This document shows, piece by piece, positions 28,239 through 37,177 of a stretch of 64,000 bases of DNA. Location of the stretch: contig NZ_CP104694.1 in assembly GCF_025398735.1 (NCBI RefSeq), positions 4,365,001 to 4,429,000 of the forward strand. The letters are read 5' to 3'. The stretch is from Tahibacter amnicola. Its GTDB lineage: Bacteria; Pseudomonadota; Gammaproteobacteria; Xanthomonadales; Rhodanobacteraceae. The position numbers and the translations under genes are program-made. The notes under the pieces were generated by a model. The model did no database searches and was not told the DNA's origin. It was given only the letters and a program-made list of their open reading frames with translations. Positions within the stretch are counted from its first letter, which is position 1. Every line of letters begins with the position of its first letter.

Positions 28239-29717
28239 TCAGCGATCGTCTTCCAGGGCCTGTTCCTTGCCGCCGATGCGCACGTTCTCCCCGATGCTGA
28301 CGTTGTCGCCGATATGCACGCCGGCTGCTTCCGCTTCGGCCTTGTCGTTCCCGGCATCCTGCAGCCCGTAGTAGCTACGCATGAGGCCGGTATCGCCGGC
28401 CATCGCCGCGATCGTGACCTTTCGCGACCACCAGTTATGCGCGATCACGTAGTCGTAGTAGCTCAGCCCGTGCTCGGCCAGCACCTCTTTTTCGGCCGCG
28501 GCCTGAGCCGCTTCGTCCAGCGAGGGGGCTCCGCGCGCCTGCATCGCTGCAAACAGCGCCCGGCCGGTTTCCAGGGCATAGGGTGGCTCCAGCGTCAGCG
28601 GCTGCCCCTTCTCCAGCGAATCGGCGAGGTCGCGCCCGTAGCTGGCCAACTTGCCCTGGCTGGCGCGGAAGAATCCCACGCTGTAGCGCATCGACAGGGC
28701 CGGATGCTCCGACATCCGCGCGTTGTAACTGGCGGTGAGCCGTGCCAAGCGGCTTTCGTCGAGTTTGTGGCTGGCCAGCACCTTGGCCTTGCCCTTGTGG
28801 CCCGCATGCAGGAGTTCGTTACCCAGCGCCGCATAGGTGTCGAAACTGATGCCGTCTACCGGCATCAGCGCGGCTTCGGAGGGCGTTTGGATATCTGTCT
28901 GCAGTGCCTGCGCCAATGCCTTGTCCTTGTCGGCCTTGATCGCCGCAGTGGCATCAGCCAGCGATGACGCGGTGACCAGCGGTGAGACGTCGCGGGCCAG
29001 GAGATCTTCCGGTGGCGCCAGCGACGCAATCACCTTCCCCGCCGACTGGTAGCGCTTCGTGCTGGTGGGATGGGTCGACAGGATGCTGGCACCGCGCTTG
29101 CCGGACAGCTCACCCAGGCGCTTCTGCAAACGTAGCATGCCCTGCGGGTTGTAGCCGGCCGCCACCATCCAGCGCACGGCCAGCCGGTCCGCCTCCAGTT
29201 CCTGATTCCGGCTGAACTTCAACGCGAGCAGCTCACCGGCGACGCCCACGGCCGCACCACTGACGGCACCCGCCAGTTCGCCGCTGTTGCGCCCCACCTT
29301 GGCGCCCACCACCGCGCCGAGGATCGCGCCGAACACCCGCACGCCCTGCTGCTTGCGACGGCCGGCACGGATGTGGTCGGCCTTGTGGTGAGCCAGTTCG
29401 TGTCCCAATGCGGCGGCGACCGCATCGCGGTCGTCATCCATCGATGCCAGCAAGCCTTCCTGCACGATGACCACCTTGTCCGTGCCCACCTCGGTCGCGA
29501 AGGCATTGATATCCGGGTCCGTGGAATAGATCAGACGCGCGTCCACGCCGGCTTCGCGGGCGAGGTCGTCGTAGATGCGCTCCAGCGCCTGCGCCTGGGC
29601 GCGCAGGTCGGCCTCCGGCGCCTGTTCGGCCACGGTGTCGACGAGGTAGTAGTCTGCCGCGACAGCCGGTAGCGCCGACGATACGGCCAGCAGCAGGATC
29701 AACGCCGGAAACTTCAT
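28239..29717 (-). CDS. M48-family zinc metallopeptidase, exported
   Basis: 492 residues from the ATG at 29717, which opens a signal peptide (KFPALILLLAVSSALPAVA-A); the frame continues upstream but without such a signal. The catalytic zinc motif HELAHH is at 106-111 and the third ligand sits in ELEAD (Glu about 173). A glycine-rich hydrophobic stretch (ILGAVVGAKVGRNSGELAGA, about 132-160) separates them, as in LoiP/YcaL/BepA-like enzymes. The C-terminal half is helical, without clear TPRs, and ends in a short polar repeat (HIGDNVSIGENVRIGG). Family members degrade misfolded envelope proteins; that role is assumed here. The gene appears monocistronic. Confidence 0.88.
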   Translation of the reverse strand: MKFPALILLLAVSSALPAVAADYYLVDTVAEQAPEADLRAQAQALERIYDDLAREAGVDARLIYSTDPDINAFATEVGTDKVVIVQEGLLASMDDDRDAVAAALGHELAHHKADHIRAGRRKQQGVRVFGAILGAVVGAKVGRNSGELAGAVSGAAVGVAGELLALKFSRNQELEADRLAVRWMVAAGYNPQGMLRLQKRLGELSGKRGASILSTHPTSTKRYQSAGKVIASLAPPEDLLARDVSPLVTASSLADATAAIKADKDKALAQALQTDIQTPSEAALMPVDGISFDTYAALGNELLHAGHKGKAKVLASHKLDESRLARLTASYNARMSEHPALSMRYSVGFFRASQGKLASYGRDLADSLEKGQPLTLEPPYALETGRALFAAMQARGAPSLDEAAQAAAEKEVLAEHGLSYYDYVIAHNWWSRKVTIAAMAGDTGLMRSYYGLQDAGNDKAEAEAAGVHIGDNVSIGENVRIGGKEQALEDDR

Positions 29718-29967
29718 GGAACGCCCCCTGGGAATCCGTACGGCCACCCGAAGGTACCCGTAGTGCAAATCGTAACGGCCACGGCGGGCCTCCGGGCAAT
29801 GGATCGCTCCGGCTGCCCCACAATGGCCCCGGCGGCGCCATGCCGCCGGTTCTCTTCCCAGGAACGACAAACCGGGCCCAACGGGAACATCCGGGCCGCA
29901 GACGCTTCCCGCACTTGAAACTTCCGGCAACTGCACGCACCCTTACGCGCGCTTCGGAGGAGAGGTC

Positions 29968-30360
29968 GTGCTGCGCGTCGCCGTAAAAATCCTGCTTGCC
30001 CTGCTTCTGGTGCTCAATGGCGTTCCGGCTGCCGCCGCGGGCCACGGCACCGGCGCGCACAGGACGACGGCCCCTACGGCGCACTGCCAGCCTGCGGACG
30101 ACGTAGCAGAGGCCGCGTCGCTCCACCACGATGCGATGAATCACGCCACCCATCACCCGTCCACAACAGCCGGCGACACGAAAGACCACTCCTGTTGTGC
30201 CAAGGGCCAGTGCGCCTGCGACGGACTGCTCTGGCCGGGCCTGCCGTCCCTGGCAGACCTGGATCTGCGCCTTGAGCCCGCGCACGCCGCGCCGATCCAC
30301 GGCGCCCCGCAACGCGACGATCTGCGTCGTCCAGTGCCCCTGCGACCGCCCATCGGCTGA
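29968..30360 (+). CDS. copL: CopL-family metal-binding protein
   Basis: 130 residues with a GTG start preceded by GGAGGAGAGG. A signal peptide (VKILLALLLVLNGVPAAAA) is followed by a His/Met/Cys-rich segment: HHDAMNHATHHPS, then DHSCCAKGQCACDGLL. This matches CopL proteins of Xanthomonas and relatives, small proteins with copper-binding residues encoded just ahead of copA/copB and required for copper-induced expression. Here it precedes an outer-membrane factor and a multicopper oxidase, consistent with a copper-response operon. Confidence 0.75.
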   Translation: MLRVAVKILLALLLVLNGVPAAAAGHGTGAHRTTAPTAHCQPADDVAEAASLHHDAMNHATHHPSTTAGDTKDHSCCAKGQCACDGLLWPGLPSLADLDLRLEPAHAAPIHGAPQRDDLRRPVPLRPPIG

Positions 30361-30480
30361 TTGCCGCGCAGCGATCCGTCCCGGATCGCCCGATGCGCCT
30401 CAGCGCGAGGCGCCCTTGCGAACCGCAACGCTGGCAGCGGCCTCGTCGGCCGTCTGGCGTTGCTCCGATCGAGCCTGAGC

Positions 30481-32037
30481 ATGAAACGTCTTCTTGCGCG
30501 AACGCCTGCGGCGTTCGCCTCGCTTTTCCTTTGTGGCTGCGTCGCCACGGCACCACGCGACGATGCCGCCGTGGAACGCTGGCTGAGCGAGCGTCTGCCA
30601 GCCACCTTCCAGTGGGCAGCCACACCCGACGCACGTGGCGCCATCGACGCCCGCGTCGCCGAGTTGACCCGAACACCGCTGACGCCCACCACCGCCTTTT
30701 CCGTGGCGCAACTGGCCAGCCCCGAGATCACCCATCACTATGCACAGCTGGGCATTGCGTGGGCGGACGTGATCGAGTCCAGCCGGCTGGAGAACCCGGG
30801 CCTTTCGCTGTCGACCCAGAAAGGCGGCGGCATCCGGCGCGTCACCACGGGGATCACGGCGGCGATCGGCGACCTGCTGCTGTTGCCGTCCCGCCGGCAA
30901 TGGGCCCAGGGCGAATACGAGCGGGCCCAGCAGACCATCGCCAGCGCGCTGCTGAACCTGGCTGCCGACATCGAGGACGCCTGGTATTCCGCGGCGGCCG
31001 CCGAACAGGTCGCGCAACTGCGCGAAGCCGTCGCCAAGGCCGCGGGGCTGGGGGCCGAACTGGCTTCCCGGCACCGCCAGGCGGGTACCTTCAGCGCACT
31101 CGAATCCAGTCTTGCACAGGCCGAAGCGGCCAGCGCACGCATCGCGGCGACGACAGCGCGGGCCGAAGCCACCCGGCGCCGATTCACCCTCAACGCCAAA
31201 CTGGGATTGACCGGCACCGCGGCACACCAGTGGAAGTTTGCCTTGCCCCTCGGCCTGCCGGTGGCGGCGGAAGACCCGCCAGACGCCCTGCTCGCACTCG
31301 CCACGGATTCTCGCCTGGACCTGGCTGCGGCACGTCGCGAAGTGGCTCTTCTGGCCGATGCGCTACGCCTGGCGAAGCGCTGGCGTCTGCTGGGCAGCGT
31401 CGAAATTGGCGTCGAGCAGGAACGCGAAACGGGCAGCGCGCGAATGACGGGCCCGACACTGTCGCTCGCGCTGCCCCTGTTCCACCAGGGCCAGGCAGCC
31501 ATCGCCCGTGCCGACGCGCAACTGCTGCTGGCCCAGGCCGGGCTTGCCACGCTGGAGCGCCAGATCGACAACGACGTCCGGCAGGGCATCGAACAGGTCG
31601 CCGCCATCCGCGGCATCGTCGAGGAGTACCGGAAAACGCTGCTGCCGGAGCGGGAAGCCATCGTGCAGCGCCAGGGCGAGCGGCAGAACTACATGCTGGT
31701 GAGCACCTTCGAGCTGCTACTGGCGAAACAGCAGGAGTTCGACGCCTACCAGGGCTATATCGAGTCCGTGCGCGACTATTGGCAGGCACGCACTGCACTG
31801 GCGCGGGCCGTCGGCACGCAACTGCCCAGTGCCGCTGAAGCAGCGGCACCGATGATCGACATCGACACCATCGTCACCCCGCCCCAGCCTGAGGGTGGGC
31901 ATCATCACGGACACGGCAGCACGCCAGCCGCGACGCCCAAGCACGAAGACGCGGTGAAAAAGTCCGCGCAGCCGGAACAGTCCCCGGAACACCACCATCA
32001 CCACGACCATGCCCCGGCACCGGAGACCACGCCATGA
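30481..32037 (+). CDS. TolC-family outer-membrane factor lipoprotein with His-rich C-terminus
   Basis: 518 residues from the ATG at 30481. The N-terminus has a lipobox-like end (SLFLCGC), so it may be lipid-anchored as in CusC and NodT proteins. The body is the repeated helical OEP fold (AQLGIAWADVIESSRLENPGL, heptad-rich helices at about 170-240 and 340-420). The last 60 residues are a His-rich tail (GGHHHGHG, EHHHHHDH), likely to bind copper or another metal. No RND pump or membrane-fusion partner is adjacent. The stop overlaps the multicopper oxidase start by 4 bases, so the two are translated together. Function: probable copper export or handling. Confidence 0.83.
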   Translation: MKRLLARTPAAFASLFLCGCVATAPRDDAAVERWLSERLPATFQWAATPDARGAIDARVAELTRTPLTPTTAFSVAQLASPEITHHYAQLGIAWADVIESSRLENPGLSLSTQKGGGIRRVTTGITAAIGDLLLLPSRRQWAQGEYERAQQTIASALLNLAADIEDAWYSAAAAEQVAQLREAVAKAAGLGAELASRHRQAGTFSALESSLAQAEAASARIAATTARAEATRRRFTLNAKLGLTGTAAHQWKFALPLGLPVAAEDPPDALLALATDSRLDLAAARREVALLADALRLAKRWRLLGSVEIGVEQERETGSARMTGPTLSLALPLFHQGQAAIARADAQLLLAQAGLATLERQIDNDVRQGIEQVAAIRGIVEEYRKTLLPEREAIVQRQGERQNYMLVSTFELLLAKQQEFDAYQGYIESVRDYWQARTALARAVGTQLPSAAEAAAPMIDIDTIVTPPQPEGGHHHGHGSTPAATPKHEDAVKKSAQPEQSPEHHHHHDHAPAPETTP

Positions 32038-33419
32038 CCTCCCGACGTGAATTGCTGCAGTGGATGGGCGCTGCCGGCAGCGCCAGTCTCCTGGCCTCCA
32101 CCGTGCGACCTGCTACGGCCCAGGTGCAACCGGCGACGGCCCCCGCACGGCCGCATCCACCCGGTGCGTACCGGCCCGTGCGCACGCTCAATGGCTGGAC
32201 CCTGCCCTATCACCTCAACGAGGGCGTAAAGGAATTTCATCTCGTCGCCGAGGAGATCGTTCACGAGTTCGCCCCCGGATCCCGCGCCGTTTGCTGGGGC
32301 TACAACGGCACCACGCCCGGCCCCACGATCGAGGCCGTTGAAGGCGACCGGGTTCGTCTTTTCGTCACAAATCGCCTTAAGGAACCGACATCCGTGCACT
32401 GGCACGGCATTGACCTTCCCAACGGCTTCGACGGTGTCAGCGGCCTGAACCAGCCGATGATCCAACCGGGCGAGACCTTTGTGTACGAGTTCACGTTGCG
32501 CCAGAACGGCACGCACATGTACCACCCGCATGCCGACGAAACGACGCAGCTCGCCTTCGGCATGATGGGCCTTTTCATCATCCATCCCCGCGACGGCGAA
32601 GCGGTACCTGTCGATCGGGACTACGCCTTCCTGCTGCACAACTGGGCGCTGCACCCGGGCACCTACCGGCCCGACCCCAACGTGATGCTCGACTTTGACC
32701 TGTGGACTTTCAACTCGAAAGTCTTTCCCGCCATCGAGCACCTGGTGATGCGTACCGGCGAGCGCATGCGCATCCGGATCGGCAATTTGTCGATGTGGAA
32801 TCATCCGATCCACCTGCACAGCAATCCGTTCTGGGTGACCGGCTCCGACGGCGGACGCTGGCCGCAGTCGCAATGGCGCCGGGAGGTGACCGAACTGGTC
32901 GGCGTCGGCCAGATGCGTGACCTGGAGTTCGTGGCCACCGAGCCGGGCGACTGGGCGCTGCACTGCCATATGGCGCACCACACAATGGGCCCCATGGCGC
33001 ACGACATTCCCAACGTGGTGGGTGTGGACCAGTCCGGCGTGGAAGCCGAGATCCGTCGGATGCTGCCCGGCTTCGCGGCGATGGGCGAGCACGGCATGGC
33101 AGAGCATTCGGAACATGTCGCCATGGGGCTGCCAGGCCCTGAAAACACGCTGCCTATGATGGGTGGACGCGGCCAGTTCGGGCCGATCGACATGGGCGGC
33201 ATGTTCACCGTCGTGAAAGTACGCGACGACCAGGCGCCAGGCGACTATTCCGACCCGGGCTGGTACCGCTATCCCAAGAACGCCATCGCACGACGTGTCA
33301 GCGCTGATCCGGATTTCGGACGACCGCACCGCCGCCATCCCTATGGAACGGAAAAGCCGACCGATGCCCTGAAGCCATCAATGCCGGCAAAGCAGGACCA
33401 TTCCCATCACGGCAGCTGA
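32034..33419 (+). CDS. Multicopper oxidase (CopA/CumA-like), Tat-exported
   Basis: 461 residues. A twin-arginine signal (MTSRRELLQWMGAAG) sends it to the periplasm folded. All four copper clusters are visible: HWHG (122-125), HPHAD (164-168), HPIHLH (257-262) and HCHMAHH (310-316), together the type 1 and trinuclear sites. A Met/His-rich region follows (GEHGMAEHSEHVAMG, MMGGRG), and the protein ends HSHHGS. Such enzymes oxidise Cu(I) and protect the periplasm. It is shorter than CopA of Pseudomonas and Xanthomonas (about 600 residues). It overlaps the upstream outer-membrane-factor gene; together with CopL this forms a copper-tolerance operon. Confidence 0.9.
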   Translation: MTSRRELLQWMGAAGSASLLASTVRPATAQVQPATAPARPHPPGAYRPVRTLNGWTLPYHLNEGVKEFHLVAEEIVHEFAPGSRAVCWGYNGTTPGPTIEAVEGDRVRLFVTNRLKEPTSVHWHGIDLPNGFDGVSGLNQPMIQPGETFVYEFTLRQNGTHMYHPHADETTQLAFGMMGLFIIHPRDGEAVPVDRDYAFLLHNWALHPGTYRPDPNVMLDFDLWTFNSKVFPAIEHLVMRTGERMRIRIGNLSMWNHPIHLHSNPFWVTGSDGGRWPQSQWRREVTELVGVGQMRDLEFVATEPGDWALHCHMAHHTMGPMAHDIPNVVGVDQSGVEAEIRRMLPGFAAMGEHGMAEHSEHVAMGLPGPENTLPMMGGRGQFGPIDMGGMFTVVKVRDDQAPGDYSDPGWYRYPKNAIARRVSADPDFGRPHRRHPYGTEKPTDALKPSMPAKQDHSHHGS

Positions 33420-33424
33420 TACGG

Positions 33425-33455
33425 GGGCCCGCGTCCGCCTTGTGGACGCGGGCCC
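33425..33455. terminator. Strong hairpin between convergent genes
   Basis: A 12-base perfect GC-rich stem, 33425-33436 with 33444-33455 (GGGCCCGCGTCC), closes a 7-base loop. It fills the gap between the multicopper oxidase stop (33419) and the convergent stop at 33462. There is no U-tract, so it may slow or stop transcription from both sides; the terminator role is inferred. Confidence 0.6.
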
Positions 33456-33461
33456 ACCATG

Positions 33462-33764
33462 CTACGGATCGCGCGGCGCCGACTCATCTCCCGACGGGCC
33501 TTTCGCGTCGGCGCGCAATCCCTCGGCCAGGGCATAGAGCGTCGCCCCATCAGCCAGGGTACGGCAGCTCAGCACGCCACACGACACCAGGCGGTCCAGC
33601 GTCCGCTTGATCCGGCCGCGTTCGGTCTCGTAGCGCTGTTGCGGAAGCCACCAATCCACAATGCCGTCGAGCGTATCCGCTGCCTGCGGATGGCTGACGA
33701 CATAACTCACGATAGCGTCGGCAACTTCAGAACGGGTTGACAGGGGCGAGGTGATGGATGTCAT
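33462..33764 (-). CDS. Small winged-helix-like protein of unknown function
   Basis: 100 residues from the ATG at 33764, with AGGAAGG 6 bases upstream; a 14-residue extension is possible but lacks an RBS. The middle (VADAIVSYVVSHPQAADTL, then WWLPQQRYETERGRIKRTLDRLVSCGVL and a short wing CRTLADGATLYAL) has the helix-turn-helix plus wing spacing of small DNA-binding domains. I do not recognise a named family. It follows the sigma-54 activator gene on the same strand at 168 bases and lies at the edge of the oxygen-limitation region. Confidence 0.65.
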   Translation of the reverse strand: MTSITSPLSTRSEVADAIVSYVVSHPQAADTLDGIVDWWLPQQRYETERGRIKRTLDRLVSCGVLSCRTLADGATLYALAEGLRADAKGPSGDESAPRDP

Positions 33765-33932
33765 GGCGGCCTTCCTCTTCGGGCGGTGTTTTCCGCGAAG
33801 GTGCAACCGCCATGCCTGCCTGATGAGGCACGAAATTCCGGAAATAGCGCCATTTCTGCCGGACGCAGGTCAGCCGCGCGGGGAATTGGTGACCCACCTT
33901 GCGCGCTGACCGGGACCGGGACGACCCACGGC

Positions 33933-34922
33933 TCATGCTTCGTGGGTACGGAAACGCTTGCTTTCGATATGGTGCTTCTTGAGCAGCTTGCCCAGTTGGC
34001 GACGTTCCGTGCCGGACAGTCGTGCAGCGGCACTGACGTTACCCTCGGTGCGACGCAGCAGGTCAGTCAGGTAACGGCGTTCGAAATGCGCAACCGCCTG
34101 GGACTTCGCTGCACTGAACGCAATGCCGCAGTAATTGCAGATATCCATCCATGCAGCATCCACATCGCGCGTCACGGCCGGCGCGGCGACGCCGATATCC
34201 TGCAGTTCGACAACCGGCTCTTCGGCATGCAGGTATGCCCGGAAGACGACGTTGTCCAGTTCGCGCACATTACCCGGCCAGGCGTAGCTGGAGAGAACGC
34301 CGAGTGCGCGTTCGGACCAGGTCTTGTGATTTCCGCGCAGACGTTGCGCGGCTGCGTCGAGAAAATGCGCCGCCAGCAGGGGGATGTCACTGCGCCGTTC
34401 GCGCAGGGGCGGAACGCGGATATGCAGGGAATTGAGCCGATAGAAGAGATCGCGGCGGAATGCTCCCTCGTTGACGCAGGCCTCAAGGTCCGCATTGGTG
34501 GCGGCGACGACGCGGACGTCCGCCTTGCACACTTCGGTCCCTCCGACCGGACGGTAATGCGAGTCCTGGAGAAAGCGCAGCAGCGAGACCTGGGCCTTTT
34601 GCGAAAGACTATCGACCTCATCGAGAAACAGGGTGCCGCCGCGGGCGCTTTCAATCAGGCCTGGCTGCGATGTCTTGGCGTCGGTGAATGCGCCACGCCG
34701 ATGTCCGAATAACTCGCTTTCCACCAGCGTGTCCGGCAGTCCGCCGCAATTGATCGGCACGAATGGATGGTGACGCCGTGCACTGCCGTAATGGATTTCC
34801 CGGGCGGCCAGTTCCTTGCCGGTACCGGTTTCGCCTTCCAGCAGAACCGGCGCGTCACAGCCGGCAAACCGGCGTAATTGGGACAAGAACGTCTGGAATG
34901 CCGGCGACTGACCAATCATCAT
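33933..34922 (-). CDS. Sigma-54-dependent activator without sensory domain
   Basis: 329 residues. The AAA+ domain begins at residue 3: Walker A GETGTGKE (30-37), the sigma-54 contact loop as GAFTDA (77-82; the usual form is GAFTGA), Walker B TLFLDEVD, and the arginine-finger region FRRDLFYRLN. A linker with a CxxC (DICNYCGIAF) leads to a Fis-type helix-turn-helix (NVSAAARLSGTERRQLGKLL). There is no receiver, GAF or PAS domain, as in PspF, so control must come from a partner protein, expression level, or possibly the CxxC. GGGAG lies 7 bases before the ATG. Its targets are unknown. Confidence 0.87.
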   Translation of the reverse strand: MMIGQSPAFQTFLSQLRRFAGCDAPVLLEGETGTGKELAAREIHYGSARRHHPFVPINCGGLPDTLVESELFGHRRGAFTDAKTSQPGLIESARGGTLFLDEVDSLSQKAQVSLLRFLQDSHYRPVGGTEVCKADVRVVAATNADLEACVNEGAFRRDLFYRLNSLHIRVPPLRERRSDIPLLAAHFLDAAAQRLRGNHKTWSERALGVLSSYAWPGNVRELDNVVFRAYLHAEEPVVELQDIGVAAPAVTRDVDAAWMDICNYCGIAFSAAKSQAVAHFERRYLTDLLRRTEGNVSAAARLSGTERRQLGKLLKKHHIESKRFRTHEA

Positions 34923-35142
34923 GAGGTACTCCCACTTTCGTCACGGCCGCCGCGAAAGGCGGCAACGGCGATGCCTGGAACGCCCCCCTGACGGCGACCA
35001 TCGGCTGCCTGCCAGTTCGGGTCGCCTGCGGCGACGATGCGTGTTCCACAAGGCGTCGTCGTCATCCCCATGGAACGATGCACACTGGCAATACCGAACA
35101 GCGAACGCATCGGCGCGGGTTTCCACAACGCGAGCCTTCTGC

Positions 35143-35729
35143 CTAGCGTCCCGCCCGTCCCCACTCGCTCAGCCGCATGATCCAACGGATCCGGCGCATG
35201 TCGTCGAGCGACTCGACCTGGCCGACCAGGGTCGTCCGGATGGGTCCGAAACCGCAAAAGGAAAGAATGTTGCGACGCAGGCTGCGCACGCTGTGTGCGC
35301 CGTAGAACCACCGGTAGATCAAGGCCGGCAAGCCCATGGTGACCACGACACGGATCGACCTGCCCCCCAGCTGTCGCCGCCAGGACGTGCCGCCATCGTT
35401 GCTCTGGAACGCAAAACCGGGCCGCAGCACCTGCTCCAGAAAGCCCTTCGTCAACGCGGGAAGATCACCCAGCCAGAGCGGGTAGATCAGCAGGACATGG
35501 TCGGCCCACTGGATATCGTCCTGCGCCTGGTGCAGCGATTCCGGTACTTTTCCGCTATAGAAATCCAGCTTGCTGCGCAGCAGCGGAAACGCCATGGTCG
35601 CCACGTCGATACGTCGCACCGCGTGCCCCCCTCGGCGGCACCACGCGCGTATGCGTCCGCAAGGCCGTGGCAGAAGTGAGCGGCAGTGGAATCGGGATGT
35701 CCCTGGATGATCGTGATGCGATGCGCCAC
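35143..35729 (-). pseudogene. NAD(P)H-dependent quinone/flavin oxidoreductase-like gene, frameshifted
   Basis: The C-terminal frame (35143-35619) encodes a flavodoxin-fold oxidoreductase without its first strand: WADHVLLIYPLWLGDLPALTKGFLEQVLRPG and VVVTMGLPALIYRWFYG (split). The missing N-terminus is in another frame just upstream: HRITIIQGHPDSTAAHFCHG, LADAYARGAAEGG, from a GTG at 35729. One extra base in the C-run at 35626-35631 (G-run on the coding strand) would fuse them as ...AEGG-HAVRRIDVATM. Without it translation stops early. Family members transfer hydride from NAD(P)H to quinones. A sequencing error would make this an intact gene of about 195 residues. An FNR-type site lies about 80 bases upstream. 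Confidence 0.65.
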
Positions 35730-35801
35730 GGCAGTACTCGGAAGGAAAGGCAGCACGGATGGCTGGCCGGCCTATCCTGCGTCGGCGACAGCGCCAGCCA
35801 C

Positions 35802-35815
35802 TTGATCCGCATCAA
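35802..35815. promoter_or_regulatory. FNR-type site (perfect)
   Basis: TTGAT-CCGC-ATCAA matches the FNR/Anr consensus at all ten positions. Its centre is 95.5 bases before the MgtC/DUF4010 gene start (35904) and about 80 bases before the divergent flavoprotein gene. It is symmetric and could serve either. Confidence 0.75.
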
Positions 35816-35903
35816 CCCGGGCCCTGCGGTAGATCAAGCGGATTCGACAGGATCAGCGCACACTATCCCCACCCCCACATCCCGGGAACCCCCTCCGCCA
35901 CCA

Positions 35904-37145
35904 ATGGATCCCCTCACGCCCGAATCGCTGTACGGACTGCTGAGCGCGCTGGGCGGCGGACTGCTGCTGGGTATCGAGCGCGAGCAGCGTAAGAGTGAAG
36001 ACGGCAACGCCGCACAGGCCGGCGTGCGCACCTTCGCCGTCGTGGCCCTGACGGGCGCCGTGGCCGCCCTGCTTCACATCTTCGCGGTAGTCGCCGGGAG
36101 CCTGGTCATCGGGGCTATTGCGCTTGTCGGCGCGCGGCGCCCACCCGGACAGCAGTCGGTTGAAACCACACACTACGCCTTGCTTGCCACCTACTTCCTC
36201 GGCGCACTGGCGATCGGCCATGCGCAGATTGCCGCAGCGTTGTTCGTCATCGTCGCCGCGCTGCTGCAGAGCAAGGACGCCCTGCACCATTTCACGCGGA
36301 ATGTCCTTTCGGAGCGCGAACTCAACGATATCCTGCTGCTCGCGGCATCAGTGCTGATCGTGCTGCCGCTGCTTCCCGACCGCGTCGTCGATCCGTGGCA
36401 GGCGCTCAATCCGCGCCAGATCTGGCTGGTCGCCGTACTCGTCATTGCGATCAATGCCACAGGGCATATCGCGTTGCGGCTGCTGGGCGCTGGCCGCGGA
36501 CTGGCACTGGTCGGGTTGTTGGCCGGTTTTGTCTCCAGTGCGGCGACCGTGGCGGGCATGGGCCACCGTGCCGCCCGGGAACCGGGAATGCGCGCAGCGG
36601 CCATCGCGGCGGCCCTGCTTTCCTGCGTTGCAACGATCACGCAGCTGGCGCTGATTTTCGCCGTGCTGTCGCCGCTTCTGTTGCGGGAACTGGCCTTGCC
36701 ACTACTCCTGGCCGCTGCCGTCACGCTGGCGACCGCCGGCTACTTCACCTGGAGCGGCCGAGGCTCCCCGCAGGAAGGGCCGCTGCCCGCGCTGGGATCG
36801 CACTTCACCCTGGCGCATGCGTTGCTGTTCTCGCTGATTGTCGCCGGGTCACTGCTGTTCTCGTCCTGGCTGCGCAACTGGTTGGGCAGCACCGGCGTGA
36901 TGGCCACGGCGGCGGCAACTGGCTTCCTGGATGTCCATGCCGCGGCAGTCAGCCTGGCCAACCAGGTCAATGCGAAGGCCCTGGCGGCTGCCGACGCCGG
37001 ACTCGCACTGGCTGTCGCGTTCACCGCCAACTCGATCATGAAATGCATCGCCGCGCTGGTCGGAGGCATCCGCTATGCACTGCCGGTGATAGCGGGCGTG
37101 GTGGCCATCAACATCGCCGTAATCATCGGCGCGTGGTTGTCCTGA
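35904..37145 (+). CDS. MgtC/SapB-type membrane protein with DUF4010
   Basis: 413 residues from the ATG at 35904, the first start before the MgtC-like block; the frame upstream is Pro/Ser-rich and overlaps the FNR site. The N-terminus LLSALGGGLLLGIEREQRKSE is the MgtC/SapB signature, followed by about ten to twelve hydrophobic helices. The C-terminal half is DUF4010 (GFVSSAATVAGMG, TGFLDVHAAAVSLA, FTANSIMKCIAALVGG). Function is unknown; ion or small-solute transport has been suggested for the family. The next gene, a diguanylate cyclase, begins 32 bases downstream, so the two may be one operon under the FNR-type site. Confidence 0.83.
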   Translation: MDPLTPESLYGLLSALGGGLLLGIEREQRKSEDGNAAQAGVRTFAVVALTGAVAALLHIFAVVAGSLVIGAIALVGARRPPGQQSVETTHYALLATYFLGALAIGHAQIAAALFVIVAALLQSKDALHHFTRNVLSERELNDILLLAASVLIVLPLLPDRVVDPWQALNPRQIWLVAVLVIAINATGHIALRLLGAGRGLALVGLLAGFVSSAATVAGMGHRAAREPGMRAAAIAAALLSCVATITQLALIFAVLSPLLLRELALPLLLAAAVTLATAGYFTWSGRGSPQEGPLPALGSHFTLAHALLFSLIVAGSLLFSSWLRNWLGSTGVMATAAATGFLDVHAAAVSLANQVNAKALAAADAGLALAVAFTANSIMKCIAALVGGIRYALPVIAGVVAINIAVIIGAWLS

Positions 37146-37177
37146 CCGTGAAGAAGGCCAGACCTTCCTGACATCCC

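Noticed and set aside
33786-34712. A 308-residue plus-strand frame
   Set aside because: Antisense to the sigma-54 activator, whose motifs are unambiguous.
34921-35679. A 252-residue plus-strand frame
   Set aside because: Antisense to the frameshifted flavoprotein and spanning a gap; no family features.
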